Shown here piece after piece: positions 1 through 6,120 of a DNA stretch of 9,046 nt (the first letter of the stretch is position 1; each line of letters starts with the position of its first letter). This stretch comes from AP-15 sp035509615. GTDB taxonomy: Bacteria > Pseudomonadota > Alphaproteobacteria > ATCC43930 > CGMCC-115725. The translations under genes were made by a program, and so were the position numbers. The notes beneath the pieces were generated by a model. That model was given only the letters and a program-made list of their open reading frames with translations. It searched no databases and was not told the DNA's origin. The stretch covers positions 1-9,046 of the forward strand of contig DATJLK010000038.1 of NCBI GenBank assembly GCA_035509615.1, written 5' to 3'.

Positions 1-743
1 TGGCGCTGACCGGCGACATTCGCGGCATGCGGATCGGCATCCCCAAGGAATATCGGGCTCCTGACATGCCCGGCGAAATCGAAACGCTGTGGCAGCAAGG
101 GATCGACTGGCTGGACGATGCCGGCGCCACGCCGGTCGAGATCAGCCTGCCGCACACCAAATATGCGCTGGCGTGCTATTACATCATCGCCCCGGCCGAG
201 GCGTCTTCGAACCTTGCGCGCTATGATGGCGTGCGCTTTGGGCTGCGGGTCGATGGCGCCAGCCTTGACGAGATGTACGAACTGACCCGCGCCGCCGGGT
301 TTGGCGTCGAGGTCCGGCGCCGGGTGCTGATCGGCACCTATGTGCTGTCGGCCGGCTATTACGACGCCTATTACCTGAAGGCACAGCGGGTGCGGGCGCT
401 GATCGCTCGCGATTTTGCCGAGGCCTTTCAGCGGGTCGACGCCATCCTGGCGCCAACCGCACCCTCGGCCGCGTTTGCGATCGGCGAGAACAGCGACGAC
501 CCGGTCACGATGTATCTGAACGATGTCTTTACGGTGCCAGCCAGTCTCGCCGGATTGCCGGCGATCTCGGTCCCCGCCGGGCTGACCGCCGATGGCCTGC
601 CGCTCGGTCTGCAGATCATCGGCCGCGCCTTTGACGAGGAGGCGGTGTTGCGCGTTGCCGGCGTGCTGGAGGGTGCGGCGCAATTCCGCGATCTGCCGGG
701 CTTTGTCGCCGGGGGGCAGGAACCGGCACCGCAATCCGGCTGA
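1..743 (+). CDS. gatA: Glutamyl-/aspartyl-tRNA amidotransferase subunit A, C-terminal half (5' partial)
   Basis: GatA is the amidase subunit of GatCAB. It releases ammonia from glutamine for conversion of misacylated Glu-tRNA(Gln) or Asp-tRNA(Asn) to the correct aminoacyl-tRNA in the cytoplasm. The reading frame is open from the window edge (first full codon at base 3), so the Met at base 27 is internal and the true start lies upstream. About 246 residues are visible, roughly half of a usual GatA of about 490. GatA-specific stretches are EASSNLARYDGVRFG, the LGTYVLSAGYYDAYY block, and the C-terminal LPAISVPAG...LPLGLQIIG segment. The amidase Ser-Ser-Lys active site and the glycine-rich signature lie off the left edge. 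The gene stops at 741-743 and converges on gcvPB 21 bases later, so gatB does not follow it. A general amidase is less likely because these blocks are typical of GatA. Confidence 0.93.
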   Translation, partial: ALTGDIRGMRIGIPKEYRAPDMPGEIETLWQQGIDWLDDAGATPVEISLPHTKYALACYYIIAPAEASSNLARYDGVRFGLRVDGASLDEMYELTRAAGFGVEVRRRVLIGTYVLSAGYYDAYYLKAQRVRALIARDFAEAFQRVDAILAPTAPSAAFAIGENSDDPVTMYLNDVFTVPASLAGLPAISVPAGLTADGLPLGLQIIGRAFDEEAVLRVAGVLEGAAQFRDLPGFVAGGQEPAPQSG

Positions 744-754
744 CCATCGCTGAC

Positions 755-780
755 GGCCGTCGCCTTATTCGGCGGCGGCC
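755..780. terminator. Hairpin between convergent gatA and gcvPB
   Basis: GGCCGTCGCC (755-764) pairs with GGCGGCGGCC (771-780) across a six-base loop TTATTC, a ten-base-pair stem with one G-U type pair. It sits just after the gatA stop, and the gcvPB stop codon (765-767) lies in its loop. Neither strand has a T-run after the stem, so it is not a classic intrinsic terminator. It could act in both directions as a weak or Rho-assisted terminator, or protect 3' ends. GC-rich coding sequence (Ala codons) could also give this stem by chance. Confidence 0.3.
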
Positions 781-2339
781 CGCCCGGGAACGGCGGCGGG
801 ACGCCAGCGCAGGACCGGCTTGCGGGCGGCCGCGGTCTCGTCAAAGCGGCGGCGCGGCGCCAGCCTCGGCGCTGAATGAAACCGCGCCGTGTCACCCGTG
901 CGCGCCGCCGCGGCGAGCGCCCGGACCACCGCGGCAAATTCGTCGAGTGTCGCCTTGCTCTCGGTTTCGGTCGGCTCGATCAGCAGGGCGCCGTGCACAA
1001 TCAGCGGAAAATACATCGTCATCGGATGATAGCCCTCGTCGATCAGCGCCTTGGCGAAATCGAGCGTGGTAACGCCGGTCTCCTTCAGAAAACCGTCGTC
1101 GAACAACACCTCGTGCATGCACCGGCCGGGGAATGACAGGCTGAGATCGGGCGCGAGCAGGACGCACAGGTAATTGGCGTTCAGCACCGCGTCTTCGGCG
1201 ACCTGGCGCAGACCGTCGGCGCCATGGCTCATCATGTAGGCGAGCGCGCGTACGAACATGCCGATCTGGCCGTGAAACGCCTTGAGCCGGCCGATCGCCG
1301 CCGCTCCGGTATTGTGCTCGACCAGCTCCAGCCCGTCCGGCCCATGCACCAGCCATGGCAACGGCGCGAAAGGGGCGAGGCCCGCTGCCAGCACCACCGG
1401 GCCGCTGCCCGGTCCGCCGCCGCCATGCGGGGTCGAAAACGTCTTGTGCAGATTGAGATGCATACAGTCGATGCCGAGATCGGCCGGCCGCACCCGACCG
1501 ACGATCGCGTTGAAATTGGCGCCGTCGCAATAGAAATAGGCGCCGGCCTCGTGCACCGCTGCAGCGATCTCGACAATCTCGTTTTCGAACAGCCCGCAGG
1601 TGTTGGGGTTGGTCAACATCAGGGCGGCAACATCACCGCCGAGCTTGCTTTCGAGGGCCGCCCGGTCGACGCGGCCTCGCGCATCGGCCGGCACCGGATC
1701 GACCCGGTAGCCGCAGGCCGCGGCGGTGGCGGGGTTGGTGCCATGGGCCGATTCGGGCACCAGGACCCGGCGGCGCGGATCGCCGCGGGCTTCCAGCGCG
1801 GCGCGGATCGTCATCATCCCGCACAGCTCGCCATGCGCGCCAGCGCCCGGCGACAACGCCACCGCCGGCATGCCGGTCAGCGTCTTCAGCCAATATGCCA
1901 GGGTGTCGATCAGTTCGAGGGCACCGGGCACCGTCGATAGCGGCTGCAAGGGGTGGATGTCGGCCAGACCGGGAAGCCGCGCCAGCTTTTCGTTGAGCCG
2001 TGGGTTGTGCTTCATCGTGCACGAGCCGAGCGGATAAAGCCCGGTATCGATCGCGTAATTCTTTTGCGACAGGCGGGTGAAATGGCGCACGACCTGCGGC
2101 TCGCTGAGACCCGGCAATCCGATCGGCCCCTGTCGTTCGAGCCCGCCGAGACGGGCGCAGAACTGCGGCGGTTCCGGCAGGTCGACGCCGCAATGGCCGG
2201 GCGAATCCTGCTCGAAGATCAGCTTCTCCTCGATTTGCAGTCCGCGATTGCCGCTGAACGTCGCGGTTGCCGCCGGCGCCGCCATCGGCACCGCCGGCGC
2301 GGCTGGGTGCGCGCTCAGCGCCTGGCTCCAATCGTTCAC
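765..2339 (-). CDS. gcvPB: Glycine dehydrogenase (decarboxylating) subunit 2, P-protein beta part
   Basis: This is the PLP-carrying half of the split P-protein. With GcvPA it decarboxylates glycine and transfers the aminomethyl group to the lipoyl arm of GcvH. The 524-residue product has the usual order: LGSCTMKHNPRLNE at about 104-117, the PESAHGTNPA block near 195-204, LTNPNTCGLFE near 242-252, and the PLP lysine in NLHKTFSTPHGGGGPG (Lys299). The C-terminal tail ends with the RKPVLRWRP type motif seen in homologues. The start is GTG: GGGAGG (2352-2347) lies seven bases ahead. The GTG overlaps the gcvPA stop in a GTGA of four bases, which implies translational coupling. It is the last gene of the operon. 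Length is normal for the family and no key residue appears missing. Confidence 0.97.
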   Translation of the reverse strand: MNDWSQALSAHPAAPAVPMAAPAATATFSGNRGLQIEEKLIFEQDSPGHCGVDLPEPPQFCARLGGLERQGPIGLPGLSEPQVVRHFTRLSQKNYAIDTGLYPLGSCTMKHNPRLNEKLARLPGLADIHPLQPLSTVPGALELIDTLAYWLKTLTGMPAVALSPGAGAHGELCGMMTIRAALEARGDPRRRVLVPESAHGTNPATAAACGYRVDPVPADARGRVDRAALESKLGGDVAALMLTNPNTCGLFENEIVEIAAAVHEAGAYFYCDGANFNAIVGRVRPADLGIDCMHLNLHKTFSTPHGGGGPGSGPVVLAAGLAPFAPLPWLVHGPDGLELVEHNTGAAAIGRLKAFHGQIGMFVRALAYMMSHGADGLRQVAEDAVLNANYLCVLLAPDLSLSFPGRCMHEVLFDDGFLKETGVTTLDFAKALIDEGYHPMTMYFPLIVHGALLIEPTETESKATLDEFAAVVRALAAAARTGDTARFHSAPRLAPRRRFDETAAARKPVLRWRPAAVPGRAAAE

Positions 2340-3682
2340 GACAGCACCTCCCGCAGGCCGGCTTCAAGCCGCGTCATGTCGTCTTCGGTGACGGTCTCGG
2401 TCGCCGCGACCAGCAGCAGATCGGCCAGTTCCGGCCGCTCCGGGTAAAGCCGACTGACCGGGATCCCGGCCAGCACACCGGCTTCCGCAAGCGCCTCGAC
2501 AACCGGCGCCGCCGGGCATGGCAACCGCAAGGTGAATTCGTTGAAAAAGCTGCGATTGACCAGCCGGACCCGCGGCAGCCCCTCGAGCCGCTCGGCCAGC
2601 CGCACCGCCGCCGCATGGTTGAGCCGGGCCAGACGGGCAAACCCGGTCTCGCCGAGCAATGCCAGATGGATTGTAAAGGCGAGCGTGCACAGCCCCGAAT
2701 TGGTGCAGATGTTGCTGGTGGCGCGCTCGCGCCGGATATGCTGTTCGCGCGCCGACAGGGTCAACACCCAGCCGCGCCGGCCCTCGGTATCGCTGGTCTC
2801 ACCGACCAGCCGGCCCGGCATCTGGCGCACGAATTTGTCGCGGCTGGCAAACAGACCGAGATAGGGGCCGCCGAAATTGAGCGCGTTGCCGAGCGATTGC
2901 CCCTCGGCGGCGACGATGTCGGCGCCGATCTCGCCCGGTGATTTGACCGCGCCCAGCGACACGATCTCGGTGACGACCACGACCAGCAGCGCACCGGCCT
3001 GGTGACAGGCTTGCGCCAGGGCCGACCAGTCGTGCAATTCGCCCCAGAAATCCGGGTTCTGAACAACGACGCACGAGGTGCCGCTATCGACCAGCCGTGC
3101 CGGATCTGGCTCCGCACCCGGCGCCGGCGCGGCCATGTCGAGCTCGAACCCGACAAACCGGGCATAGCTGGTGCAGACCTCGCGGTAATGCGGGTGCAGC
3201 CCGCCCGACAGCACCGCGCGTTTGCGGCCGGTGATGCGGTTCGCCATCATGACCGCTTCGACGCAAGCGTCGGCGCCGTCATAAAGCGAGGCGTTGGCGA
3301 CCTCCATGCCGGTCAACAACGCCACCTGGGTCTGGAACTCGAACAGATATTGCAGCGTCCCCTGAGCTATCTCGGGCTGATAGGGCGTGTACGACGTCAG
3401 GAACTCGCCGCGCTGGATCAGATGATCGACCGCTGCCGGGACATGATGGCGATAGGCGCCGCCGCCAACGAAGAACGGCACCGACCCGGCCGCGACATTG
3501 CCCGCCGCCATCCGGCCGATGGCGCGCTCGACCTCGAGTTCGCCCTGCGCCCGCGGCAGGTCGAGCAGCCCGTCGAGCCGGGCGGCCGCGGGCACTTCGG
3601 CGAACAGTTCGTCGATCGATCCGACGCCGATCCGTTTCAGCATTGCACCGCGATCGGCCTCGGTCAGCGGCAGATAGCGCAT
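2336..3682 (-). CDS. gcvPA: Glycine dehydrogenase (decarboxylating) subunit 1, P-protein alpha part
   Basis: This is the N-terminal-type half of the split P-protein. It forms the active decarboxylase with GcvPB and lacks the PLP lysine itself. The 448-residue length is normal. Recognisable blocks are MRYLPLTEADR at the start, the FLTSYTPYQPEIAQGTLQ block (about 94-111), GAYRHHVPA near 75-83, GQSLGNALNFGGPYLG (about 261-276), and the RRERATSNICTNSGL block (317-331). The ATG at 3682 directly follows the gcvH stop codon TAG (3685-3683) with no spacer. A GAGGAG element inside the last codons of gcvH serves as ribosome-binding site. It overlaps gcvPB by four bases at its end. Subunit stoichiometry with GcvPB should be set by this coupling. 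Some bacteria have one fused GcvP of about 950 residues; here the two-subunit form is clear. Confidence 0.97.
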   Translation of the reverse strand: MRYLPLTEADRGAMLKRIGVGSIDELFAEVPAAARLDGLLDLPRAQGELEVERAIGRMAAGNVAAGSVPFFVGGGAYRHHVPAAVDHLIQRGEFLTSYTPYQPEIAQGTLQYLFEFQTQVALLTGMEVANASLYDGADACVEAVMMANRITGRKRAVLSGGLHPHYREVCTSYARFVGFELDMAAPAPGAEPDPARLVDSGTSCVVVQNPDFWGELHDWSALAQACHQAGALLVVVVTEIVSLGAVKSPGEIGADIVAAEGQSLGNALNFGGPYLGLFASRDKFVRQMPGRLVGETSDTEGRRGWVLTLSAREQHIRRERATSNICTNSGLCTLAFTIHLALLGETGFARLARLNHAAAVRLAERLEGLPRVRLVNRSFFNEFTLRLPCPAAPVVEALAEAGVLAGIPVSRLYPERPELADLLLVAATETVTEDDMTRLEAGLREVLS

Positions 3683-4060
3683 CTAAGGCTGCTCCTCGAC
3701 AAAACGCTGGTAGGCGGCCTCGTCCATCAGTCCATCGAGCTGGTGCGGATCGGCAAGCCGCAGTTTGATGAACCAGCCTTCGCCCATCGGGTCGGCGTTG
3801 ACCTTGGCTGGATCGGCGGCAAGCGCGTCATTGATTTCGACCACCTCGCCCGAGACCGGAGCGTAGACATCGCTCGCCGCCTTGACCGATTCGACGATCG
3901 CGGCCTCCCCACCCTGTTCGACCTGGCGGCCGATCTCGGGCAATTCGACATAGACGACGTCGCCCAATTGCGACTGGGCGTAATCGGTGATGCCGATCAC
4001 CGCGACATCGCCGTCGCACCGCACCCATTCGTGATCCTTGCTAAACCGCACTGCCGTCAT
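3683..4060 (-). CDS. gcvH: Glycine cleavage system H protein (lipoyl carrier)
   Basis: GcvH shuttles the aminomethyl intermediate between the P, T and L proteins on a lipoyl-lysine arm. The 125-residue protein is of normal length and single-domain. It opens with RFSKDHEWV (5-13), has ITDYAQSQLGDVVYVELPE (24-42), and carries the lipoylation site in ESVKAASDVYAP with the modified lysine at position 60. The ATG at 4060 has AGGAG (4071-4067) six bases upstream. It lies 12 bases after gcvT and is followed without a gap by gcvPA. It needs a lipoyl ligase or octanoyltransferase plus lipoyl synthase, none of which is in the window. Confidence 0.97.
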   Translation of the reverse strand: MTAVRFSKDHEWVRCDGDVAVIGITDYAQSQLGDVVYVELPEIGRQVEQGGEAAIVESVKAASDVYAPVSGEVVEINDALAADPAKVNADPMGEGWFIKLRLADPHQLDGLMDEAAYQRFVEEQP

Positions 4061-4072
4061 CGCCGGCTCCTT

Positions 4073-5284
4073 TCATCTCGCTCGGGCCTCCGCGTCTCCT
4101 GCTCCCCCCGCGCGCCGGGCAGGGCCGGCCCCGGACTCTCCGTTCCCCGGGAACGGAAGAGGCCTGGGATCGGGGCGGTAATAGCGATGCGGGACAAACG
4201 GCAAGGAGACGACCTGGGCCGGCCGCGCGGTGCCGCGCACGCTCAGCGCCAGCGGGGTGCCCGCCACAGCATGGACGGCATCGACATAGCCCATCGCGAC
4301 CGGCGCCCCCAGCGACGGGGCAAACCCGCCGCTCGTCACCCGGCCGCTCGTCGCGCCGGCCCGATCGAGGATCGCGGTTCCGTCGCGCGCCGGCGCCCGC
4401 TCATCGGGACGCAGGCCGACGCGCTTGCGCGCCGTCCCATGGGCCAGCTGCTGTTGAATGATGGCGGCGCCGGGAAATCCGCCCGTCTCGCGCCGGCGCT
4501 TGCCGATCGTCCAGGCGAGATCGGCTTCGACCGGGGTCGTCGTCGCGTCGATGTCGTGGCCATAGAGGCACAGCCCGGCCTCGAGCCGCAGCGAATCGCG
4601 CGCCCCAAGCCCGACCGGGGCGACTTCGGGCTCGGCCAGCAGTAATTCGGCAATCGCCCGGGCGCCCGCCGCCGGCAGCGAAATCTCGAACCCGTCCTCG
4701 CCGGTATAACCGGAGCGGGTGACGAGACAGTGCTGGCCGTCGAGCACGATTTCCGCCGCACTCATAAACGGCAGTCGCACCACCCCGCCGGCGAGCCGCT
4801 CCAGCACCGCGGCCGCCATCGGCCCCTGCAACGCCAGCAACGCTCGCTCGTCGAGCCGACTGATCTTGACCGCCGGGCCGAGATGGCCGGCGAGGTGTGC
4901 CAGATCCGCGTCCTGGGTGGCGGCGTTGACGACGACAAAGAGGCTGTCGGGCAGCCGCGTTACCATCAGGTCGTCGAGGATGCCGCCTGCCTCGTTGAGC
5001 AGCAGCGTGTAGCGCATCCGCGCAGTCCCAAGACCGCTGATATCGCCCGGCACCAGGGTTTCGAGTGCCGCCGCCGGATCGGCTCCTTCGATCCGCAACT
5101 GCCCCATATGCGATACGTCAAAAAGCCCGGCGGCAGCCCGGGTGTGGAGATGTTCGGCGAGGATGCCGGTCGGGTACTGCACCGGCATCTGATAGCCGGC
5201 AAACGCCACCATCCGTGCGCCGAGCGCCAGATGTAGCGGGTAAAGCGGTGTGCGCTTGAGCGGCTCGGTCTCTTGGGCGGGCAC
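4073..5284 (-). CDS. gcvT: Glycine cleavage system T protein (aminomethyltransferase)
   Basis: GcvT takes the aminomethyl group from GcvH, releases ammonia and passes the one-carbon unit to tetrahydrofolate, giving 5,10-methylene-THF. Blocks seen: TPLYPLHLALGARMVAFAG (12-30), GLFDVSHMGQ (53-62), GGILDDLMVTR (100-110) with the catalytic-type Asp, GYTGEDGFEIS (192-202), and GLGARDSLRLEAGLCLYGHD (225-244). I place the start at the GTG at 5284 (403 residues). GGAGG (5294-5290) is five bases ahead, homology begins there, and upstream in-frame codons fall inside the riboswitch. The protein is longer than the usual 360-380 residues. After the expected end (LPFVPHRYYR, 361-370) there is a tail of about 33 residues, rich in Pro, Gly, Ala and Arg, that contains a near-perfect DNA palindrome. 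First gene of the operon, under the glycine riboswitch. Confidence 0.95.
   Translation of the reverse strand: MPAQETEPLKRTPLYPLHLALGARMVAFAGYQMPVQYPTGILAEHLHTRAAAGLFDVSHMGQLRIEGADPAAALETLVPGDISGLGTARMRYTLLLNEAGGILDDLMVTRLPDSLFVVVNAATQDADLAHLAGHLGPAVKISRLDERALLALQGPMAAAVLERLAGGVVRLPFMSAAEIVLDGQHCLVTRSGYTGEDGFEISLPAAGARAIAELLLAEPEVAPVGLGARDSLRLEAGLCLYGHDIDATTTPVEADLAWTIGKRRRETGGFPGAAIIQQQLAHGTARKRVGLRPDERAPARDGTAILDRAGATSGRVTSGGFAPSLGAPVAMGYVDAVHAVAGTPLALSVRGTARPAQVVSLPFVPHRYYRPDPRPLPFPGNGESGAGPARRAGGAGDAEARAR
4139..4157. repeat. 19-base palindrome inside the gcvT C-terminal extension
   Basis: TCCGTTCCC (4139-4147) and GGGAACGGA (4149-4157) are perfect reverse complements around one central C. 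Flanking CTC and AGAGG extend the symmetry with a bulge. It covers GcvT residues 376-382, past the family's usual C-terminus. The GC-rich hairpin with CTC/GAG flanks resembles the extragenic palindromes common in GC-rich proteobacteria. A repeat that has removed or replaced the old stop codon would explain the tail. Copy number elsewhere in the genome cannot be seen here. Confidence 0.6.
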
Positions 5285-5339
5285 CCCAACCTCCGACAGA
5301 GAGCGGACGCTCTTTGCGTCCCCTATGCCCCCTCTGTCG
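5285..5339 (-). promoter_or_regulatory. Riboswitch expression platform and gcvT ribosome-binding site
   Basis: On the minus strand CGACAGAG (5339-5332) is the closing strand of the second aptamer. It is perfectly complementary to CTCTGTCG (5301-5294). Between them lies a six-base-pair hairpin with GGACGC and GCGTCC arms (5305-5321). The CTCTGTCG strand shares its last G with the Shine-Dalgarno GGAGG (5294-5290), and the GTG start follows five bases later. Aptamer closure and this alternative stem are mutually exclusive. Inference: without glycine the long stem abuts and hinders the ribosome site; with glycine it opens. No T-run follows the stem, so control by termination is unlikely. Confidence 0.7.
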
Positions 5340-5544
5340 TGGACCCTGAGAGATTCACCGTCCCGCCCGCATCGGAGCCGGGACAAGCTTACTCCGTCGG
5401 TGAGCGGCGATGCTAGACCTCGCCGCTGCTTTCCAGAGCGCCCTTCCGCCCGCGGTCCTTTTGCCTGAGAGTTTCCGGGGCGGTTGCTCCTTCGGCGCCG
5501 CACCTCCCGATCCATGTCAGGGGATGCGGCCTCTCCCGCGGGCG
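5332..5544 (-). promoter_or_regulatory. Tandem glycine riboswitch (two aptamers)
   Basis: This is the cooperative glycine-sensing leader RNA that precedes gcv operons. Aptamer 1 spans 5544-5447. Its P1 helix pairs CGCCCGCGG (5544-5536) with CCGCGGGCG (5455-5447). It carries the family's conserved strings GCCGAAGGAGCAA, CGGAAACTCTCAGGC and AAAAGGACCG. Aptamer 2 spans 5438-5332, with P1 CTCTG pairing with CAGAG, then CTCTGGAAAG, CACCGACGGAGTAAGC and GTGAATCTCTCAGG. A short linker (5446-5439) separates them. Each aptamer has its own P2 stem: GCCGCA/TGCGGC in the first and GCGGCGA/TCGCCGC in the second. It sits directly upstream of gcvT on the same strand. Type I/II tandem glycine riboswitches act as ON switches for gcv. 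Confidence 0.96.
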
Positions 5545-5610
5545 TGCGATCAGCAGCAGCTGATGTAACACTCCGCGCCGCCAAAAACCACCTACTTCCA
5601 ATTTTCGATG

Positions 5611-5640
5611 GCGGTTCCTATCAGGGTTACCCCGAACCGC
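5611..5640. repeat. Inverted repeat GCGGTTC-N16-GAACCGC
   Basis: GCGGTTC (5611-5617) and GAACCGC (5634-5640) are perfect reverse complements. The interior holds a second small symmetry, GGGT-T-ACCC (5624-5632). It lies between the riboswitch and the candidate gcv promoter, so it would be in the 5' end of the transcript as a hairpin, or act as a protein site in DNA. Function is unknown. Confidence 0.45.
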
Positions 5641-5642
5641 GC

Positions 5643-5657
5643 CTTGGGCATCCCAAG
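5643..5657. repeat. Perfect 15-base palindrome CTTGGG-CAT-CCCAAG
   Basis: Six-base arms (5643-5648, 5652-5657) flank CAT. It touches the -10 element of the minus-strand promoter candidate and covers its predicted start site, a typical position for a repressor operator. It sits three bases from the 5611-5640 inverted repeat. I cannot name a regulator. Confidence 0.4.
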
Positions 5658-5685
5658 TAATCGTTTCGGCACAACCGACTGACAA
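5657..5685 (-). promoter_or_regulatory. Candidate promoter of the gcv operon
   Basis: On the minus strand, TTGTCA (5685-5680) is five of six to the sigma70 -35 consensus. After 17 bases comes GATTAC (5662-5657), only three of six to the -10 consensus. Transcription would start near 5650, about 105 bases ahead of aptamer 1. This was the best pair I found upstream of the riboswitch, but it is weak. Confidence 0.3.
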
Positions 5686-5822
5686 CGGCAACTGATGCCC
5701 GGCTCCGCCTATTTCCCGACGCCGTCCAGCCACGGCAATCAGGCGAAAGAGCAGCACGCCGTGCATCTTGTCGGAAAATTTGAGGCCTGCTTCAGGTGTG
5801 GCAGTTCAAACCAAGAATGTCG

Positions 5823-5857
5823 TACCGCTCGGCACTGACGCCTTGATACCGCTCGGC
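5823..5857 (+). repeat. Direct repeat TACCGCTCGGC x2
   Basis: TACCGCTCGGC occurs at 5823-5833 and again at 5847-5857, identical over 11 bases and 24 bases apart start to start. The second copy ends two bases before a perfect -35 box (TTGACA, 5860). This is where an activator that binds as a direct-repeat dimer would sit. No regulator gene is visible nearby. Confidence 0.55.
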
Positions 5858-5859
5858 GA

Positions 5860-5888
5860 TTGACAGGTTGCGGGCTCGGGGGAATCAT
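5860..5888 (+). promoter_or_regulatory. Sigma70-like promoter upstream of the DUF6197-like gene
   Basis: TTGACA (5860-5865) is a perfect -35 box. After a 17-base spacer comes AATCAT (5883-5888), four of six to TATAAT. The predicted start near 5895 leaves a leader of about 225 bases before the ATG at 6121, which holds a small hairpin CGGGC-GTCT-GCCCG (6001-6014). The -10 lies inside the palindrome GGAAT-C-ATTCC (5881-5891), so the site could be repressor-controlled. Confidence 0.5.
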
Positions 5889-5968
5889 TCCGGCTTCGGG
5901 CGTTTTCCGAGGGAGCAAAGCAGGGCCGATGTTGCTGGCAGCGGCAAAAAGGGTGGGGGGATCATTCC
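5878..5968. repeat. Pair of 14-base repeats GGGGGRATCATTCC
   Basis: GGGGGAATCATTCC (5878-5891) recurs as GGGGGGATCATTCC (5955-5968), 13 of 14 identical and 77 bases apart. The first copy contains a perfect palindrome and overlaps the -10 of the promoter. The second lies in the predicted leader. The arrangement fits two operators able to loop, but may also be chance in G-rich DNA. Confidence 0.4.
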
Positions 5969-6120
5969 CGACGGTCGCACTGTTCACTCTGCGCGGCGGC
6001 CGGGCGTCTGCCCGAAAGCAAGCTGACTCGACCCGATCTCACGCGTGTGTCGCGGGGGAGATGTGCGCCGCCTGATTGCGGCGACGGAGGGACTGGTAAC
6101 GGAGACAACAGGAGATCGCG

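Larger units (their letters stand above)
5545..5822. other. Leader and upstream region of the gcv operon, no gene
   Basis: I see no credible coding region here. Open frames on both strands lack ribosome-binding sites and resemble nothing I know. The stretch holds two inverted repeats (5611-5640, 5643-5657) and a weak minus-strand promoter candidate (5685-5657), listed separately. From about 5690 to 5822 I see no recognisable element. Confidence 0.5.

Noticed and set aside
3002..4645. Open frame of 547 codons on the + strand across gcvPA, gcvH and gcvT
   Set aside because: It is fully antisense to three clearly identified genes, has no ribosome-binding site and resembles no protein. Long antisense frames are common in GC-rich genes.
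5285..5584. A 100-residue upstream extension of GcvT in the same frame
   Set aside because: These codons lie in the riboswitch aptamers. The GTG at 5284 has a well-placed GGAGG and matches the family start.
5739..5987. Minus-strand frame of 82 codons, considered as a gene or transposase remnant
   Set aside because: No ribosome site, no recognisable domain, and it overlaps the + strand promoter elements. No terminal inverted repeats or target duplication were seen.
5929..6075. Possible 48-codon leader peptide (ATG at 5929) before the DUF6197-like gene
   Set aside because: The ribosome site is weak and the peptide is Arg-rich with no clear pattern such as runs of one amino acid or an attenuator.
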